Assembly (NCBI GenBank): GCA_949317995.1
Contig: OX439039.1
Coordinates: 77,544,002-77,608,001 of the forward strand
Reading direction: 5' to 3'
DNA from: Acholoe squamosa
Lineage: Eukaryota > Annelida > Polychaeta > Phyllodocida > Polynoidae
DNA: 64,000 bases
Position 1 is the first letter of the stretch; each line of letters begins with the position of its first letter. A model generated the notes under the pieces. That model saw only the letters and a list, made by a program, of their open reading frames with translations, had not been told where the DNA came from and made no database searches. Of the stretch, positions 11,901 through 22,478 are shown in pieces. The translations under genes and the position numbers were made by a program.

Positions 11901-12118
11901 GTAGTTGCTGGTATAGACATATAGAAAGACATAGAGTGCACCATGCAATACTAAAAGATACCTGTCACAAGTTGGTTTGCATGAGTTGACACATTGACAG
12001 CTTGACAGCAACGAAATGAAATTGACTTTGAACATTGATTTTGGTTTTGGACTTTAACTTTTTTTGTGAAAGTCAACTCTTTGCTCCAACTTCAATTTGA
12101 CCCTTTTGGGCCACTGTA

Positions 12119-13578
12119 AATGACACCTTTCTGAGTCAAAAAGGGGGCTACCCTACATGGTAAAATTTGAGCTCTCTCACCAGCAATGTAATGAACACAA
12201 GTACATACACCATTTATACAGTTGTCATATACCCTGATGCTGGGCAAATCTGCAACACTAACCGTAAAAAGAGGTTCACTACCAACCTGTATTAGACTAT
12301 TACAAGTAACATCTATATCATTTCCTAAAGAATTAAATTCTTGGAAAATACTTTGTTCTGTTACGGATTCAGTGAAAAGAATACAATCCTTAACCCTCTC
12401 CGTATGATTCACCTCCTGTACTGGAGTTTGTGAAGGCAAGTCGACATCTACCACACCTACCATAACTTGATCAGGCACCAAACAAAAATCATTACAAGCT
12501 ATGGGACATCGACCACCTACAGTTTCCTATTCATTCCTGGATTTTTGGCATTCAGTTTTACCATGTCCAGAAGAACTGCAAGCACTGCAAACATGCCTAT
12601 ACTTGCAGGGGTCCCTTACACAACCTTCTGCTCTATTAAAAGCATAGCAAGAATTGTTTGAGATTTTTTGTTTGATACCATTCCTAGTTTTGGTGGCGTA
12701 TGCCTTCTGTGCCTGAACAGTACCATCATATGATAAGTGTCTCAGAATGTCAGAATTGTCTATAATCCCAAAGGCCTCTATCCCCTCCTTGTTTGCCCTG
12801 GTCCTAACTGATTTATCGTATGCCAATAGGGCTGCTACTGTATACATTCTTGTACCAGCCTTTTCAACCAGAACTTGGAGATGTTTTAACATGCCTTCTA
12901 CATCACTGTTGTCTTTGTAATAATCTAAGACAAAATTCAAGTTGACCAACATCAACTTCTCAACGGTATCGATCTTTTCCCGTTTTTTCACATACATTTC
13001 ATGGTCAAACTCACCATATTTGGTACTGGTGTGAAGCTTGGATGTAGTGGAATCCACTGACACCCTCCTGAAGACGACCGAGGTCTGTGACGAGTAGAAA
13101 AGGATGATTTCGATCTCCGGCGACGACCACGATGCCCGACTTCGTCCCATTTCAAACCGTCGCTAAGGACGCTGGGGGACCGCTGCCTGGATACGCGCCT
13201 GCACCCTTGGAGATGTGACGTCATCGATCGTTGACAAACATTCGCACGTGCATGCTGCCACGCCCCCTCCATAGGCTTCGTCTCGTCTTTCTTGTCCTTT
13301 CCAGCCACCAGCTCCTGTAGCAAACCTTTGATATTACATAGTTCATCCTCTAACGACTCCAGCCTCTCCGTCTGGTCAATGAATTGGTCATCTTCTAACA
13401 CCCTAGCATGGTTTGGCGATGTAGATCTCCGATCTACACAAGACGAATCCAACTCACTCGCAAGTCCTAAATTGGCCGATTCTACCGTTTTCTTCGCCGA
13501 TTTGGCCGATTTCTTAGAAGCAGTAACCGCCTTGGCACTCTTAGTTGATTTTCTCCCCATCCTGGTTCGAAAAATCAC
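12119..13578 (-). pseudogene. Gag-like region of the DIRS element
   Basis: The first part is basic and Ser/Lys-rich (ASKKSAKSAKKTVESA), followed by a possible coiled-coil stretch. A later segment holds a cysteine/histidine cluster (CRDPCKYRHVC, then CSSSGHGKTEC spacing) that could bind nucleic acid. The position directly behind the A1 repeat fits a gag-like ORF1 of the Ngaro/DIRS group. The downstream side is cut by the foldback element ending at 12116. The sequence is broken, with about one small break. Confidence 0.65.
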
Positions 13579-13600
13579 ATATCAACCAAGAAAAACCGTT

Positions 13601-13809
13601 AAAATTCCAGGGAACACCCAGCGTGGTGTTACCTGTACAGGTGAAAACGAGCCAATTGGCCGTTACATTGAAAACTCCCCCTTATATACTGGAGGAGTGT
13701 TTACCATGACGTCATGCTATGACATCATAGATACCAATGCGCACAGAAAGTAGTCCCTAACCGTTCGCGGCTAATTATATATATATACACGAGTGTATAT
13801 AGTTCCATA
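13601..13809 (-). repeat. DIRS split repeat A1 (element 5' end)
   Basis: Direct repeat of 6180-6388 with about two differences. It lies just upstream of the gag-like region on the minus strand and so probably carries the promoter. The palindrome TGACGTCA could be an ATF/CREB-type site, by inference. Confidence 0.85.
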
Positions 13810-14236
13810 TATGTGGGTGGATGCTTTGGAGTATTTCAGGGGGTTATTTCTCAACAGGTTTCTGGTACCGCTCATATCATATTTACAGATGCATACATTA
13901 GTGCAACTTCAAACTAGAATTAGTGATCATCTTTGAAAACCCTGAAGGGCCTTTCTATCTATAGGATGAAACCTGAAAAAATATCGATGTCGTGCACAAT
14001 ATTTCGCCCTTTCAAATGTCAAGTGAAAATGAATAATAATGTTACCATGACATTTCCCCATGTCAACTGTCAAGGCGGTAATAGAAAGCTATTGTTAATA
14101 GTACATTTTCCACTGTCGGCTGACAAGTTAGAAAATAAAATCTGATGTCAGCACAGATTCTCGCTTGTCAACTGCCGACTCATGTAGAGTGATTTGTGAC
14201 AATTTTCCTTCAGCATAACGAGTAAGGAACACCTAA
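13810..14236. other. No gene recognised
   Basis: Flanking sequence between the DIRS element and the next MITE. I see no supportable feature; the 70-codon ORF near 13933 shows no recognisable motif. Confidence 0.4.
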
Positions 14237-14557
14237 GGGAGTGATCATTTTTTAACAACAGGGGGGGGCTGGTGGGTTTGCGCGCGGACGCGCGAAAAAA
14301 ATTTCGACCCCCCCCTCTCGAGGGGGTAAAATTTTTTCGACCCCCCCCCATAAGGGACAAAAATCGCGCGCGAACGTCCCCTTTTAGCCTATAGTAACGC
14401 GCGGGGTTTTCCACTAAAAACAGGTGAAATTATTTTGACCCCCCCCATCAGAGGTATTGAAAAAATTCTGACCCCCCCCGGTCAAGGGGTTGAAAAAATT
14501 CTGACCCCCCCCTCAAACCCACCGGCCCCCCCCTGTTGTTAAAAAATGATCACTCCC
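14237..14557 (+). mobile_element. PIF/Harbinger-like MITE, copy 1
   Basis: TIRs GGGAGTGATCATTTTTTAAC and its inverse, with TAA on both sides (14234-14236 and 14558-14560). A 3-bp TAA/TTA duplication is the hallmark of PIF/Harbinger elements. The interior alternates poly-C/poly-G runs with 'gaaaaaattctgac' segments. It is noncoding. Sister copies are at 18877-19187 and 31264-31555. Confidence 0.85.
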
Positions 14558-14737
14558 TAAGAGGTGAAAAGAATCAATGTTGACAATATGATGCATATTC
14601 AAAGTAGCCATGTGGATTGGGTGGGTTGTGTAAACACAGGGGAGACCGGGGACTTTGCTGACTGTCAGACCCTGTCTATACTACTAGAGGGGACTACACT
14701 GACCATGTGGTTGAGACTTGTTTTCCAACCATGGTAT

Positions 14738-14985
14738 ACACTTTAAAAAAAGGTGTTTAAAAATACACCCCAAATTTTCTCAACACCAACATTTAAACAC
14801 CTAAACACTGAAGTGTTAAGTGTTTTGCATTAAAACACTTGGTTAAACACTTTTTAGTTAAACACGTTTAAAATTGAACACATTAAGCCCAAAATAGGTT
14901 TTTAGAGAAGTGGGACAAGGAAGTGTTTAACCAAGTGTTTAAGTCCTAAACATTAGTGTTTAATCCCTAAACACATCATATTTCT
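14738..14985. repeat. Inverted GTGTTTAA/TTAAACAC cluster
   Basis: Many copies of GTGTTTAA and TTAAACAC in both orientations. 'aaacacttggttaaacac' near 14838 is the exact inverse of 'gtgtttaaccaagtgttt' near 14924, so the region can fold into a hairpin. It may be a decayed MITE; the edges are unclear. Confidence 0.5.
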
Positions 14986-15254
14986 GTTTTTTAGTTTCTG
15001 ATGCCACATAAATGGGACCGCAGAAGGCCGACTGATCGTGATATTGGGGGCATCTGCAGAGGACGCCCGCTAGAGTCCAACAATATCAAACATGTTTGAT
15101 CTTCCAGATCCCGTCTGCCACCCTTTCCCCAACTACCGATCAAATCTGGCCTGTCTGCAGTTGCCTTAATGGATAGATTACCTGGTACTTTCAGACCAGT
15201 TCTGTGGGGAAACAGCATTGAGTAACACCATCATCTAGACTACAGGAGACCCCA

Positions 15255-15380
15255 GGAGATCATTTCATAAGGTACTGGGACAACACACGACCCTACGACC
15301 GCAAAATATCAGTGATATTCCTGTGGGGAATTCGGTACGATTTGGAGGGTGCAGTCGTAGTATGCTAAGAAATAACCTCC
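15255..15380. mobile_element. Small element of the GTCGTA TIR family
   Basis: Ends resemble GGAGATCATTTCATAAGGTA and GTCGTAGTATGCTAAGAAAT followed by AACCTCC. The inner part ('attcctgtggggaatt', 'gtgcagtcgtag') aligns with 43430-43494. No coding capacity. Confidence 0.5.
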
Positions 15381-17149
15381 AGACTGAACTGCTGGCGGGC
15401 CCATTAAGTTAATTTATGAATAACGAACTTGACATTGTTTATAGATGACCTTTCTAGGACATTAATCTATGGTGAAGAAGTAAATCGAGCAGTCTTCAAA
15501 CCTCACCAAGAGGCTGCTATTGGTGAACACCTTTAACATTCAAAAGCATCAAGGTATACAAAAACAAGATATATGAACTCATGGAAATTAACCATGCACA
15601 CATCAATCCAAATCAAATGTACTGTCCTGTTTAAACCTTGTTAGTGGAAGAGAGAAAAAGAGGATAAGGCATCTAAAAGGTAGTCTGTGGTCAATGCACT
15701 TCCCACCCTTCAACTCCCATACAACTTTATAACAGGTATATAGGGGTGGTATGGTGGGAGAATTCCCAGAGAGCTGCCAGACTCAGGGGTCTAGATGAGA
15801 GCTCCCATGTCGCATATCTAATTTAAGAAAAGGGCATGTCACATTTCAATAAATTTCTATTTTCCATGTCCTTGTCACTAAGCTTCATGTCACATGTTGA
15901 TTTTAGAAAAATGCAATTTACTGCCCCCTGTCCCTGTTACCACGGTTCATGTGACATGCCAATTTTAAGAAATAGTCATGTCACCTTGTCAATTTAAGGG
16001 CCAAGGTGCTCTCAGCCAAGAAACCCTTTTACATTAGAAATAGAACAAAACATCTTCATTTGTCGTTTATTTTAGGAAATATCAAATTATCATCAACGTT
16101 TATTGCTTTATCATGAAAATGGAATTTACTTGGAAACTGGGTGAGAACAATCATGGGATTCACGTGGGTAGGACTGGACTGCCAGGTGGGACCATGTGGG
16201 TCAGCCCAGGAACCTGAAAATCTTCTCATTAATAAATGTTTTACCAGCACAGAAAACCTAAAGTTGTCCGATCTAGGGCCCATGTGGGCGTGCCGTCTGG
16301 ACTCCCATCCCCTGTACATATATGACAAAGACACTTTTAAACAAAACATGATATCAGACATGACAGTATCCATGTATACGTAATAGAAGAGAAAAGACAC
16401 AGAAAACGACCCCCACCAAATCTCAATGCTAAAGAACCCTTAAATGAAATGTTGAACCCCAAATCAATTTTCTGGTTTTGTGTTTAAAGAGAAAAAAGGA
16501 ATAAATAAGCAAGCAAAAAACAAACAAAAAAATGACTTCAGTCACCACCCATGTGGTTTGATTTACTGCTACACATCTAGGACTATTCTGCTTACTCATG
16601 TGTTTTCCTGTTTTCATTTTAATGATTTTGTAATAAAAGGCCGCCGGCTTATGTTAAATCCACCTCAGCATGAATGACATATCCGGTGTCCCCCACATAT
16701 ATGTTCTGTTCCCAAAATACATAGATCTCTTGCCAGTAGCAAATAGCTACAACCTGCACACCTGTGACACTAAGAATGTCGCAGTTTATTGATGAAATGC
16801 ATACTGCATATTGGATATCTCATCTAAAGGTGAAGCTGATAAGGACGTCCTTGATACATCCAGTGGGCAGGAGGGCCTTGCCAAAAAAGAGACGCGAACC
16901 AAAAATGTAAAACGTGCACTTTTTTGTATTGCTAAAAGTATTCTCGTCAGTTCAGGGAGTAAAACGTGCATGGATGGTTAAAAATGAATGTTTCCTGGAG
17001 GTATCTGAATAAGCTTTATTAGCAATTAAGTTAAGTAAACCATTATTTTGAGACATATTTATATATGACTTATCTTATCTAGAGTTATCGTTTCTAAATC
17101 CATAGTTGAGGCATTGCATAGTCGTCGGTCTTTATAAATAGCACTCCAG
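15381..17149. other. No gene recognised
   Basis: No RNA gene, repeat or convincing ORF. The 114-codon minus-strand ORF at 16056-16400 has no family motif and overlaps an 80-codon ORF on the other strand; I do not call either. Confidence 0.4.
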
Positions 17150-17659
17150 GGAGGCATGTGTTAACATGGTGCGACTGCACACACCCACTATAATTTGAAA
17201 CCCTTAGAGTGGTTGATCAAAGCTAATATATTAGGACTGCTTTCTACGATCAGCACTTAATGTAGTAAGTATATACATAGGGTTTGGTAGGGCAGTCAAA
17301 CAGTGTAATCATTCATTCTACCATAGTGGTGTGGAGCTGGGCAGGGTGATCCCATTGAAGCCTATGCTAACCAGAATGAGTCACTGGGCAGATCACCCGT
17401 CCAGTGGTAAAAATACTCTCAAACCAGAGCGCTTCACTTAATACTGTGCATTCTAATAACTGAATAGGGCTTAGAAACTATGTAGAACAGTTATCCTTTA
17501 TAGTTATGTGTGTCCGAGGTGAGCTGATCACTGCTCAACCCCTCCGCACATAGTAGTGATCAATTAGACCACTAGATGCAGGGCTGTAATTGCATTAGGG
17601 CTAGGGAGCCTGAAACGATCTGAAGGGGTCTAGTCGTACCATCTTGAAAGATGCCTTCC
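17150..17659. mobile_element. GTCGTA-family TIR element, 0.5 kb
   Basis: The left end GGAGGCATGTGTTAACATGG precedes TGCGACTGCAC. The right end has TAGTCGTACCATCTTGAAAG before ATGCCTTCC, an imperfect inverse. The interior phrase 'gcagggctgtaattgcatta' is also found in the 51499-51791 copy as 'ccagggctgtataatggcat'. Confidence 0.5.
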
Positions 17660-18040
17660 AGAACCATGTGTGAACAGCCAAGTGAAAAGGATAGCCCATG
17701 TACCCTTAAATGTGAGGTGAAGCAGTGATGTTTTACTGGTAGTGGCCCATTTAACCTTTACGTGCCCAGAATTATTTGATGATTTTCCATTTATTTCACA
17801 TGTACATCACCGCAGTGATAAAGTACATATATAATTCTGAACAGGTATTTGATATGGAATTTACATTATGCACCTGGTTCTTTTTTACTTAAACCTTCAG
17901 TTAAGAGAGAGATTTCTGACTGAGTGTGGTTATAAGGAGCAACCAAAGTGTTCCTTTTGTTGTTATTCACTAGTATATAGCTTCTTTAGTGCTGTCATGC
18001 TCTAATCTCATATAGTGTGTGATATTTGCATAACTACAGA

Positions 18041-18361
18041 GGCGTAGGAACCAAATCTTGATTGGGGGGGGCCCAGGGGGGCCTTGTCGCACCCATCATA
18101 ATTCATCGGAGAGAGTGGGCTGACACTTATTCATGGGTACATAAGATATATGTATTAATATGTCTTTGATGACTTTTGCCTGTGATTTAAAGCCCAGGCC
18201 CCCTTTTTCCATTGTGCTACCATATTTGTGAAAGATTTGGGGGAAATCTTGGCATTATATCATGGGTCTTGACAAATATTGGGGGCCCAGACATATTCAG
18301 GCCCCACCTCCTCTGGGATTGGGGGGGCCTGGGCCCCTCTGGCCCCCCCTTTTCCTACGCC
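18041..18361 (+). mobile_element. MITE with GGCGTAGGAA ends, full-length
   Basis: Perfect 10-bp terminal inverted repeats GGCGTAGGAA and TTCCTACGCC bound 321 bp with poly-G/poly-C tracts near each end. An inverted sister copy is at 32345-32663 and a terminal fragment at 4096-4145. Noncoding; ORFs across the G-rich half are artefacts. Confidence 0.75.
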
Positions 18362-18876
18362 CATGAACTATACTCAACTGGTTCTGCCTGTGTGTACTAC
18401 CTGGGCGCAAAATGTCTTGGTCACAGTTCATGACATCATTTACATGGATATGAACAATTCCTACGAATAGATTAGTTGTAAGGTTGGAAAGTCTATCAAA
18501 GGTGTAGCAATAGGGGACAAACGATCCAGCATCACCTTGCTATCATGCTAGATCCTATCTCCTTGGCCAATTCACATGCATGACAACTAATTTTCAGGTT
18601 TTGACTCACTGTGTCTGAGGTAATGGTGATACAGTCAAAAGGATGGTCTCATTGGAATGTAGGGGTCATGGCCGTTCTGATGAGGGTATAACTTTGCAGA
18701 TTATACCAGTAGATGTTCGTGGATGAAAATTTACTTCAATGTGCATTTAAGCCCAAAACCCCGCATTTAAACACGCTTGGGCACCAGGGTCTCAAATAAA
18801 CGCCGGTCTCGAATAAGCATTAGGGGTCAGGGGGTATTGAAACCAATCTTAAGCACTAAAAACAGTATTCAAATAA
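18362..18876. other. No gene recognised
   Basis: A stretch near 18745-18850 ('accccgcatttaaacacgc', 'aaataaacgccgg') faintly resembles the interior of TACCGTAA-type TIR elements. Nothing else is supportable. Confidence 0.35.
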
Positions 18877-19187
18877 GGGAGTGATCATTTTTTAACAACA
18901 GGGGGGAGCTGGTGGGTTTGAGGGGGGTCGAAATTTTTTCAACCCCTTGACCGGGGGGGGGGGTCAGAATTTTTCAACACCTCTGATGGGGGGTCAAAAT
19001 AATTTCACCTGTTTTCAGTGGAAAACCCCGCGCGTTACTATAGGCTAAAAGGGGATATGCACGCGCGATTTTTGTCCCTTATGGGGGGGGGTGAAAAAAT
19101 TTTACCCCCTCGAGAGGGGGGGTCGAAATATTTTTTCGTGCACAAACACACCAACCCCCCCTCTGTTGTTAAAAAATGATCACTCTC
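18877..19187 (-). mobile_element. PIF/Harbinger-like MITE, copy 2 (inverted)
   Basis: The same family as 14237-14557 but in opposite orientation, with TAA again on both sides (18874-18876 and 19188-19190). Two independent copies with the same 3-bp duplication fix the family boundaries. Confidence 0.85.
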
Positions 19188-19190
19188 TAA

Positions 19191-20033
19191 GCACCGCTCT
19201 CACTCAGATAGGGGGTTGGTGTGCACTGTGATTCATAAGCCCCAGGGTGCTTATATCTAGCCAATAGTTTGCAGATATTCTGATACAGACCAGGTTTTTA
19301 ATGCAAAGTGACGTCCAGAATATCTAGCTGCATACTGTGTGAGTTGTGCTCTGGTTCACTAGTTTCACCTTTTAGAATACTTTTCCAGAGAAAGCTGTAA
19401 CAAATGATTGATGGCGTATTAGTCAGACTTAAATATGTAACGGCATTATCTTTGCTTATATAACTGTATCACTCCAACTTGTATACTTTTTGTGGTCTTG
19501 ACTAGGCATGTAACATCTTGTAAGACAATGTCAAGACAATTATCATCACTTCATTCTGTCTTCATCTATCATATCATCTCATAAATGTGTGCACATTAGG
19601 GTCGACTGTCTACAATGATTGAGACAGATATTTCTTACTGTCATTTTCTTTAGTAACATCAACTGATAATATAAATGGTCCATTATCAAAGCGTTTATTG
19701 TTATTCAACCAGTGTAACAATACTGGGATGTACGTAGCATTTTGACACATCATGCCCTTCATAATTTAGAGTACCATTCCAAAAATATAGATTACCTCGG
19801 AATTGTGATAATTTGAAAACCGCAATGGTATGTATCTTCTCTATTACCACTTATAAAACGGCTGGCAGTGCTCTGCTGCACGATAGAAGGGACCTTGAGT
19901 GCATTATAAGAGTGTAGTGCACACCTGAGCAAGGTCACCATAGTTGTAAACAGGTCAAGGGCCATTATTTGGTCTAGAAATACATTAATTGGGTACTTAA
20001 GTGACTGAAATGAAATGTACATTTTATAAAGAC
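19191..20033. other. No gene recognised
   Basis: No repeat partner, RNA signature or convincing ORF found. Confidence 0.4.
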
Positions 20034-20148
20034 AATAGACAACTTCTTCTTCACATCTCGACTGCCTGTTGTCCTATAATGCACTCAGATGCATTCGTGC
20101 ATTATAGGACAAGAGACAGTCTTGATGTGAAGAAGATAGTTGTCTATT
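20034..20148. repeat. Long near-perfect palindrome (about 50-bp arms)
   Basis: 'aatagacaacttcttcttca' at the left pairs with 'tgaagaagatagttgtctat' at the right, and 'gtcctataatgcac' pairs with 'gtgcattataggac' around a short loop. It could be a minimal foldback element or a hairpin RNA source. No flanking duplication is evident. Confidence 0.8.
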
Positions 20149-20299
20149 CTCTAAGCAATGGGTGTCTATTAATGTTAGTCTCCTTTGCAAAACAAAGATG
20201 GATTACTTTTTGATTATCAGAAATCTATGAAACTGCAATGTAGACTTGCATTTTGATAACATGGTGCATACCCCAAGTGAATACTCTTCGAATTTTGTT

Positions 20300-20980
20300 A
20301 CAATTTGATCTGCCTCAGGTGGTGAAATGCACACCTGTTATACACTCTAACAATAGAATTCTGAACAGATCAGTCAATGTGGACCTTTTGTGTTTGCTGT
20401 TTCACGTATGCACTGCCCTACCATGACGCACATATAAGGTTACTTCTACTACGCTTAACACATGTTATATCAGCAACTCTACACCTTCTCTAACTAAACA
20501 GGTTCATTTATAGTATATTTTCTACTGAATGCCTTTCTCTGGTAGGCCTACATATTACAGGTGAAGGATGTATTCTAGGATGTGCTACCTTTTGTATTCG
20601 TGATCTATTACCTAGGGATCTGTCTAGAGGACAACAGATAGTCAAGACGTAATGGAAGTGTTGCTTTAGTCATTCAAAAGTGGATGGTTGATAGGCGGAG
20701 GTGAAATCCACACCTATTCTTCACCCTGAGAATGAGAATAAATGGAGAACTATTGTGTGTGCTTCTCCTTGCACTGCATACTATGACGCACAGAATGTCA
20801 CCTATCCCACGCTCAGAGTCAAACACATGTTATATGCCAATTTATTCAACAACCCCTCACCTCTTTTCTTCTAATTTAAGCTAATCAAAAAAAGGTTACA
20901 GATGCAGGATGTCTTGTAGGAGGTGCTACTTTGCTGTATTGGTGATTTACTCCCTAGTGACCTGATTAGCCATCTAAGGT
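20300..20980. repeat. Diverged tandem duplication, about 380-bp period
   Basis: Paired landmarks occur in the same order: 'gtgaaatgcacacct' / 'gtgaaatccacacct', 'ccatgacgcac' / 'ctatgacgcac', 'aacacatgttatat' in both, 'gaaggatgtattctaggatg' / 'gcaggatgtcttgtaggagg', and 'ttacctagggatctg' / 'ctccctagtgacctg'. The similarity is patchy, as expected for an old duplication. It is noncoding as far as I can see. Confidence 0.6.
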
Positions 20981-21128
20981 TTGCATGATGCCTCTAGGTT
21001 AATGCACCTGTTTTCATGATGCCCCATTTCAGTGCAAACACTGCATTGGTGCATCGTGCACACTATTCCAATATGTGTATCAACTCAGTGGACCTGATCT
21101 TGTCCCAGCTTTCAGATCTTGTCACAGC

Positions 21129-21520
21129 TTAAAGTTGCCCCCCTTCATACTGCCCTCACATCCACTTCGTCTATATTCCCTCACTCTGCCCTTATACCCA
21201 CTCACATACCCCCTCACACCCACTTACACATCCCGTCAACCTGCCCTCACATCCACTTGCATACCCCCTCACCCTGCCCTCACACTCACTTACATTGCCC
21301 TCACCCTGCCCTCACATTCACTTACATACCCCTCACCCTAACCTCACACCCACTTACATGATCCCCTAAACCTGCCCTCAATCCGACTTACATACCCGCT
21401 CACCCTGCCCTCACACCCACTTACTTACCCCCTCACCCTGCCCTCATACCCACTTACATAGCCCCTCACCCTGCCCTCACACCCCCCCCCCCTTGCCCTG
21501 CCCTTACACCTACTTACATT
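21129..21520. repeat. 33-bp minisatellite, left part (split by LINE)
   Basis: Degenerate units 'ccctgccctcacacccac' plus 'ttacataccccctca'. The array starts with the same lead-in, 'cagatcttgtc' and 'ttgccccc', as the array at 35017. Because the unit is a multiple of three, long Pro/Leu/Thr/His ORFs appear; they are not genes. Confidence 0.92.
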
Positions 21521-21527
21521 GGAAGAA

Positions 21528-22478
21528 ATGGGTAAAGATCCTAGAGATATAGTACATGGCAGTGGTTTCAAATTTGTATTGTTTAATGCACAAAGTTTAA
21601 AGGATAAATATAACTATGTGGCAAAAGAGTTTGTAGGGTTCGATGCTATTGGTATAACAGAAACCTGGTTAAAACCATCAACCCCGAGCAGTCAAATTAG
21701 TATTCATAACATGTCACTTTACAGAAATGATAGAAGGAGAGGGAAGAGAGGTGGAGTAGGCTGCTACGTGAGAGATGTATATGTACCATATCTAACTATT
21801 CTGAATGATCTAACAGTGGTGAATCGCAACATTGAAACACTATGTATATCACTTAAATACCCAGGACATAGAGAGAAAGTGATTGTTGTAGTATATAGAC
21901 CCCCAAAGGGTAAAGTATTGGAGTGCTATGATCAACTAAGATTAATTGTAAATGATATTGAATGTAGAGGAAAAGAGTTATGGATCATGGGTGATATGAA
22001 TGTCAATAGCCGCAGTCGAAATTGTATAAAATTTTTGAAGGATACTGGTCTCAAATATTATAGAACTGCCCAGACATACTACCATACTTATGGGAAATCG
22101 ACCTTCCATCATTATTATACCAACTGTGACTGTGTAATGGAGGTAGGTCTACTAAATGACATCTGTGGAGACCATGTACCTGTTTACCTAATTAGAAAAT
22201 TAGTGAAACCTGTTAAAAATCCAGTCAAAATTATCAGTACTAGGAACATGAAGTCTCTTAATAAAGAAAACTTCTGTAGGTTCATATCCAGTAGAGACTG
22301 GACGGATTGCATTGTGAATGATACAAACTCAGTTAATATATATGAAAAGGTTGTCAATTGTATTAAGTCGTACCTGGATGAATATCACCCTGTAATAAAA
22401 TTTAAAGTACAAGAGAATGACATATTTTTTGATGAAAGAGTTGGTAGAATGATTTCTAAAAAAAAAAAGACTTTTTAG
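21528..22478 (+). CDS. LINE endonuclease domain (APE type), first part of ORF2
   Basis: This would nick target DNA to prime reverse transcription. From the first ATG at 21528, the apurinic-endonuclease fold is visible: KFVLFNAQSL near the N-terminus (metal-binding Asn), AIGITETWL (catalytic Glu), VVVYRPP, LWIMGDMNVNS (Asp and Asn pair) and near the end ICGDHVPV, where the usual SDH triad is GDH. The reading frame closes right after an 11-base A run at 22458-22468. The linker and RT continue in the next frame, so a single inserted A (10 to 11) is the likely cause. A triplet TTG upstream is not needed as a start. Confidence 0.85.
   Translation: MGKDPRDIVHGSGFKFVLFNAQSLKDKYNYVAKEFVGFDAIGITETWLKPSTPSSQISIHNMSLYRNDRRRGKRGGVGCYVRDVYVPYLTILNDLTVVNRNIETLCISLKYPGHREKVIVVVYRPPKGKVLECYDQLRLIVNDIECRGKELWIMGDMNVNSRSRNCIKFLKDTGLKYYRTAQTYYHTYGKSTFHHYYTNCDCVMEVGLLNDICGDHVPVYLIRKLVKPVKNPVKIISTRNMKSLNKENFCRFISSRDWTDCIVNDTNSVNIYEKVVNCIKSYLDEYHPVIKFKVQENDIFFDERVGRMISKKKKTF

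Larger units (their letters stand above)
9050..12116. mobile_element. Giant foldback element (3.07 kb) with TA target duplication
   Basis: The ends are CAGTGGCCCACAAGGGTC and the inverted GACCCTTTTGGGCCACTG, flanked by TA at 9048-9049 and 12117-12118. Almost the whole element is one long imperfect palindrome centred near 10450. Each arm has three layers: an outer TIR of about 130-180 bp, a wing array of 'ctgctggttcccacac'-type repeats, and an inner arm of AGGTCA/TTGGTCAAAA-type repeats. I see no transposase. The CAGT ends and TA duplication are compatible with a Tc1/mariner-dependent element, but the structure is foldback. It lies within the coding part of the DIRS element and is therefore younger than it. 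Confidence 0.88.
4395..13809 (-). mobile_element. DIRS-order (Ngaro/PAT-like) tyrosine-recombinase retroelement, broken, with two DNA elements inserted
   Basis: On the minus strand the order is A1 repeat, gag-like region, RT-RNase H, tyrosine recombinase, B1, A2, B2. A1-B1-A2-B2 is the split direct repeat layout known from Ngaro and PAT-type DIRS elements. A1 (13601-13809) and A2 (6180-6388) show about two differences in 208 bp, and B1/B2 are almost identical, so the copy is young. RT-RNase H runs straight into the recombinase with no room for a methyltransferase domain, which favours Ngaro-like over PAT-like. About 4.85 kb remain once the two inserted elements (4473-5971 and 9050-12116) are excluded. 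I see no target-site duplication at the outer ends, as expected for recombinase-mediated insertion. It is a fossil: two large insertions plus about two small coding breaks. Confidence 0.87.
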
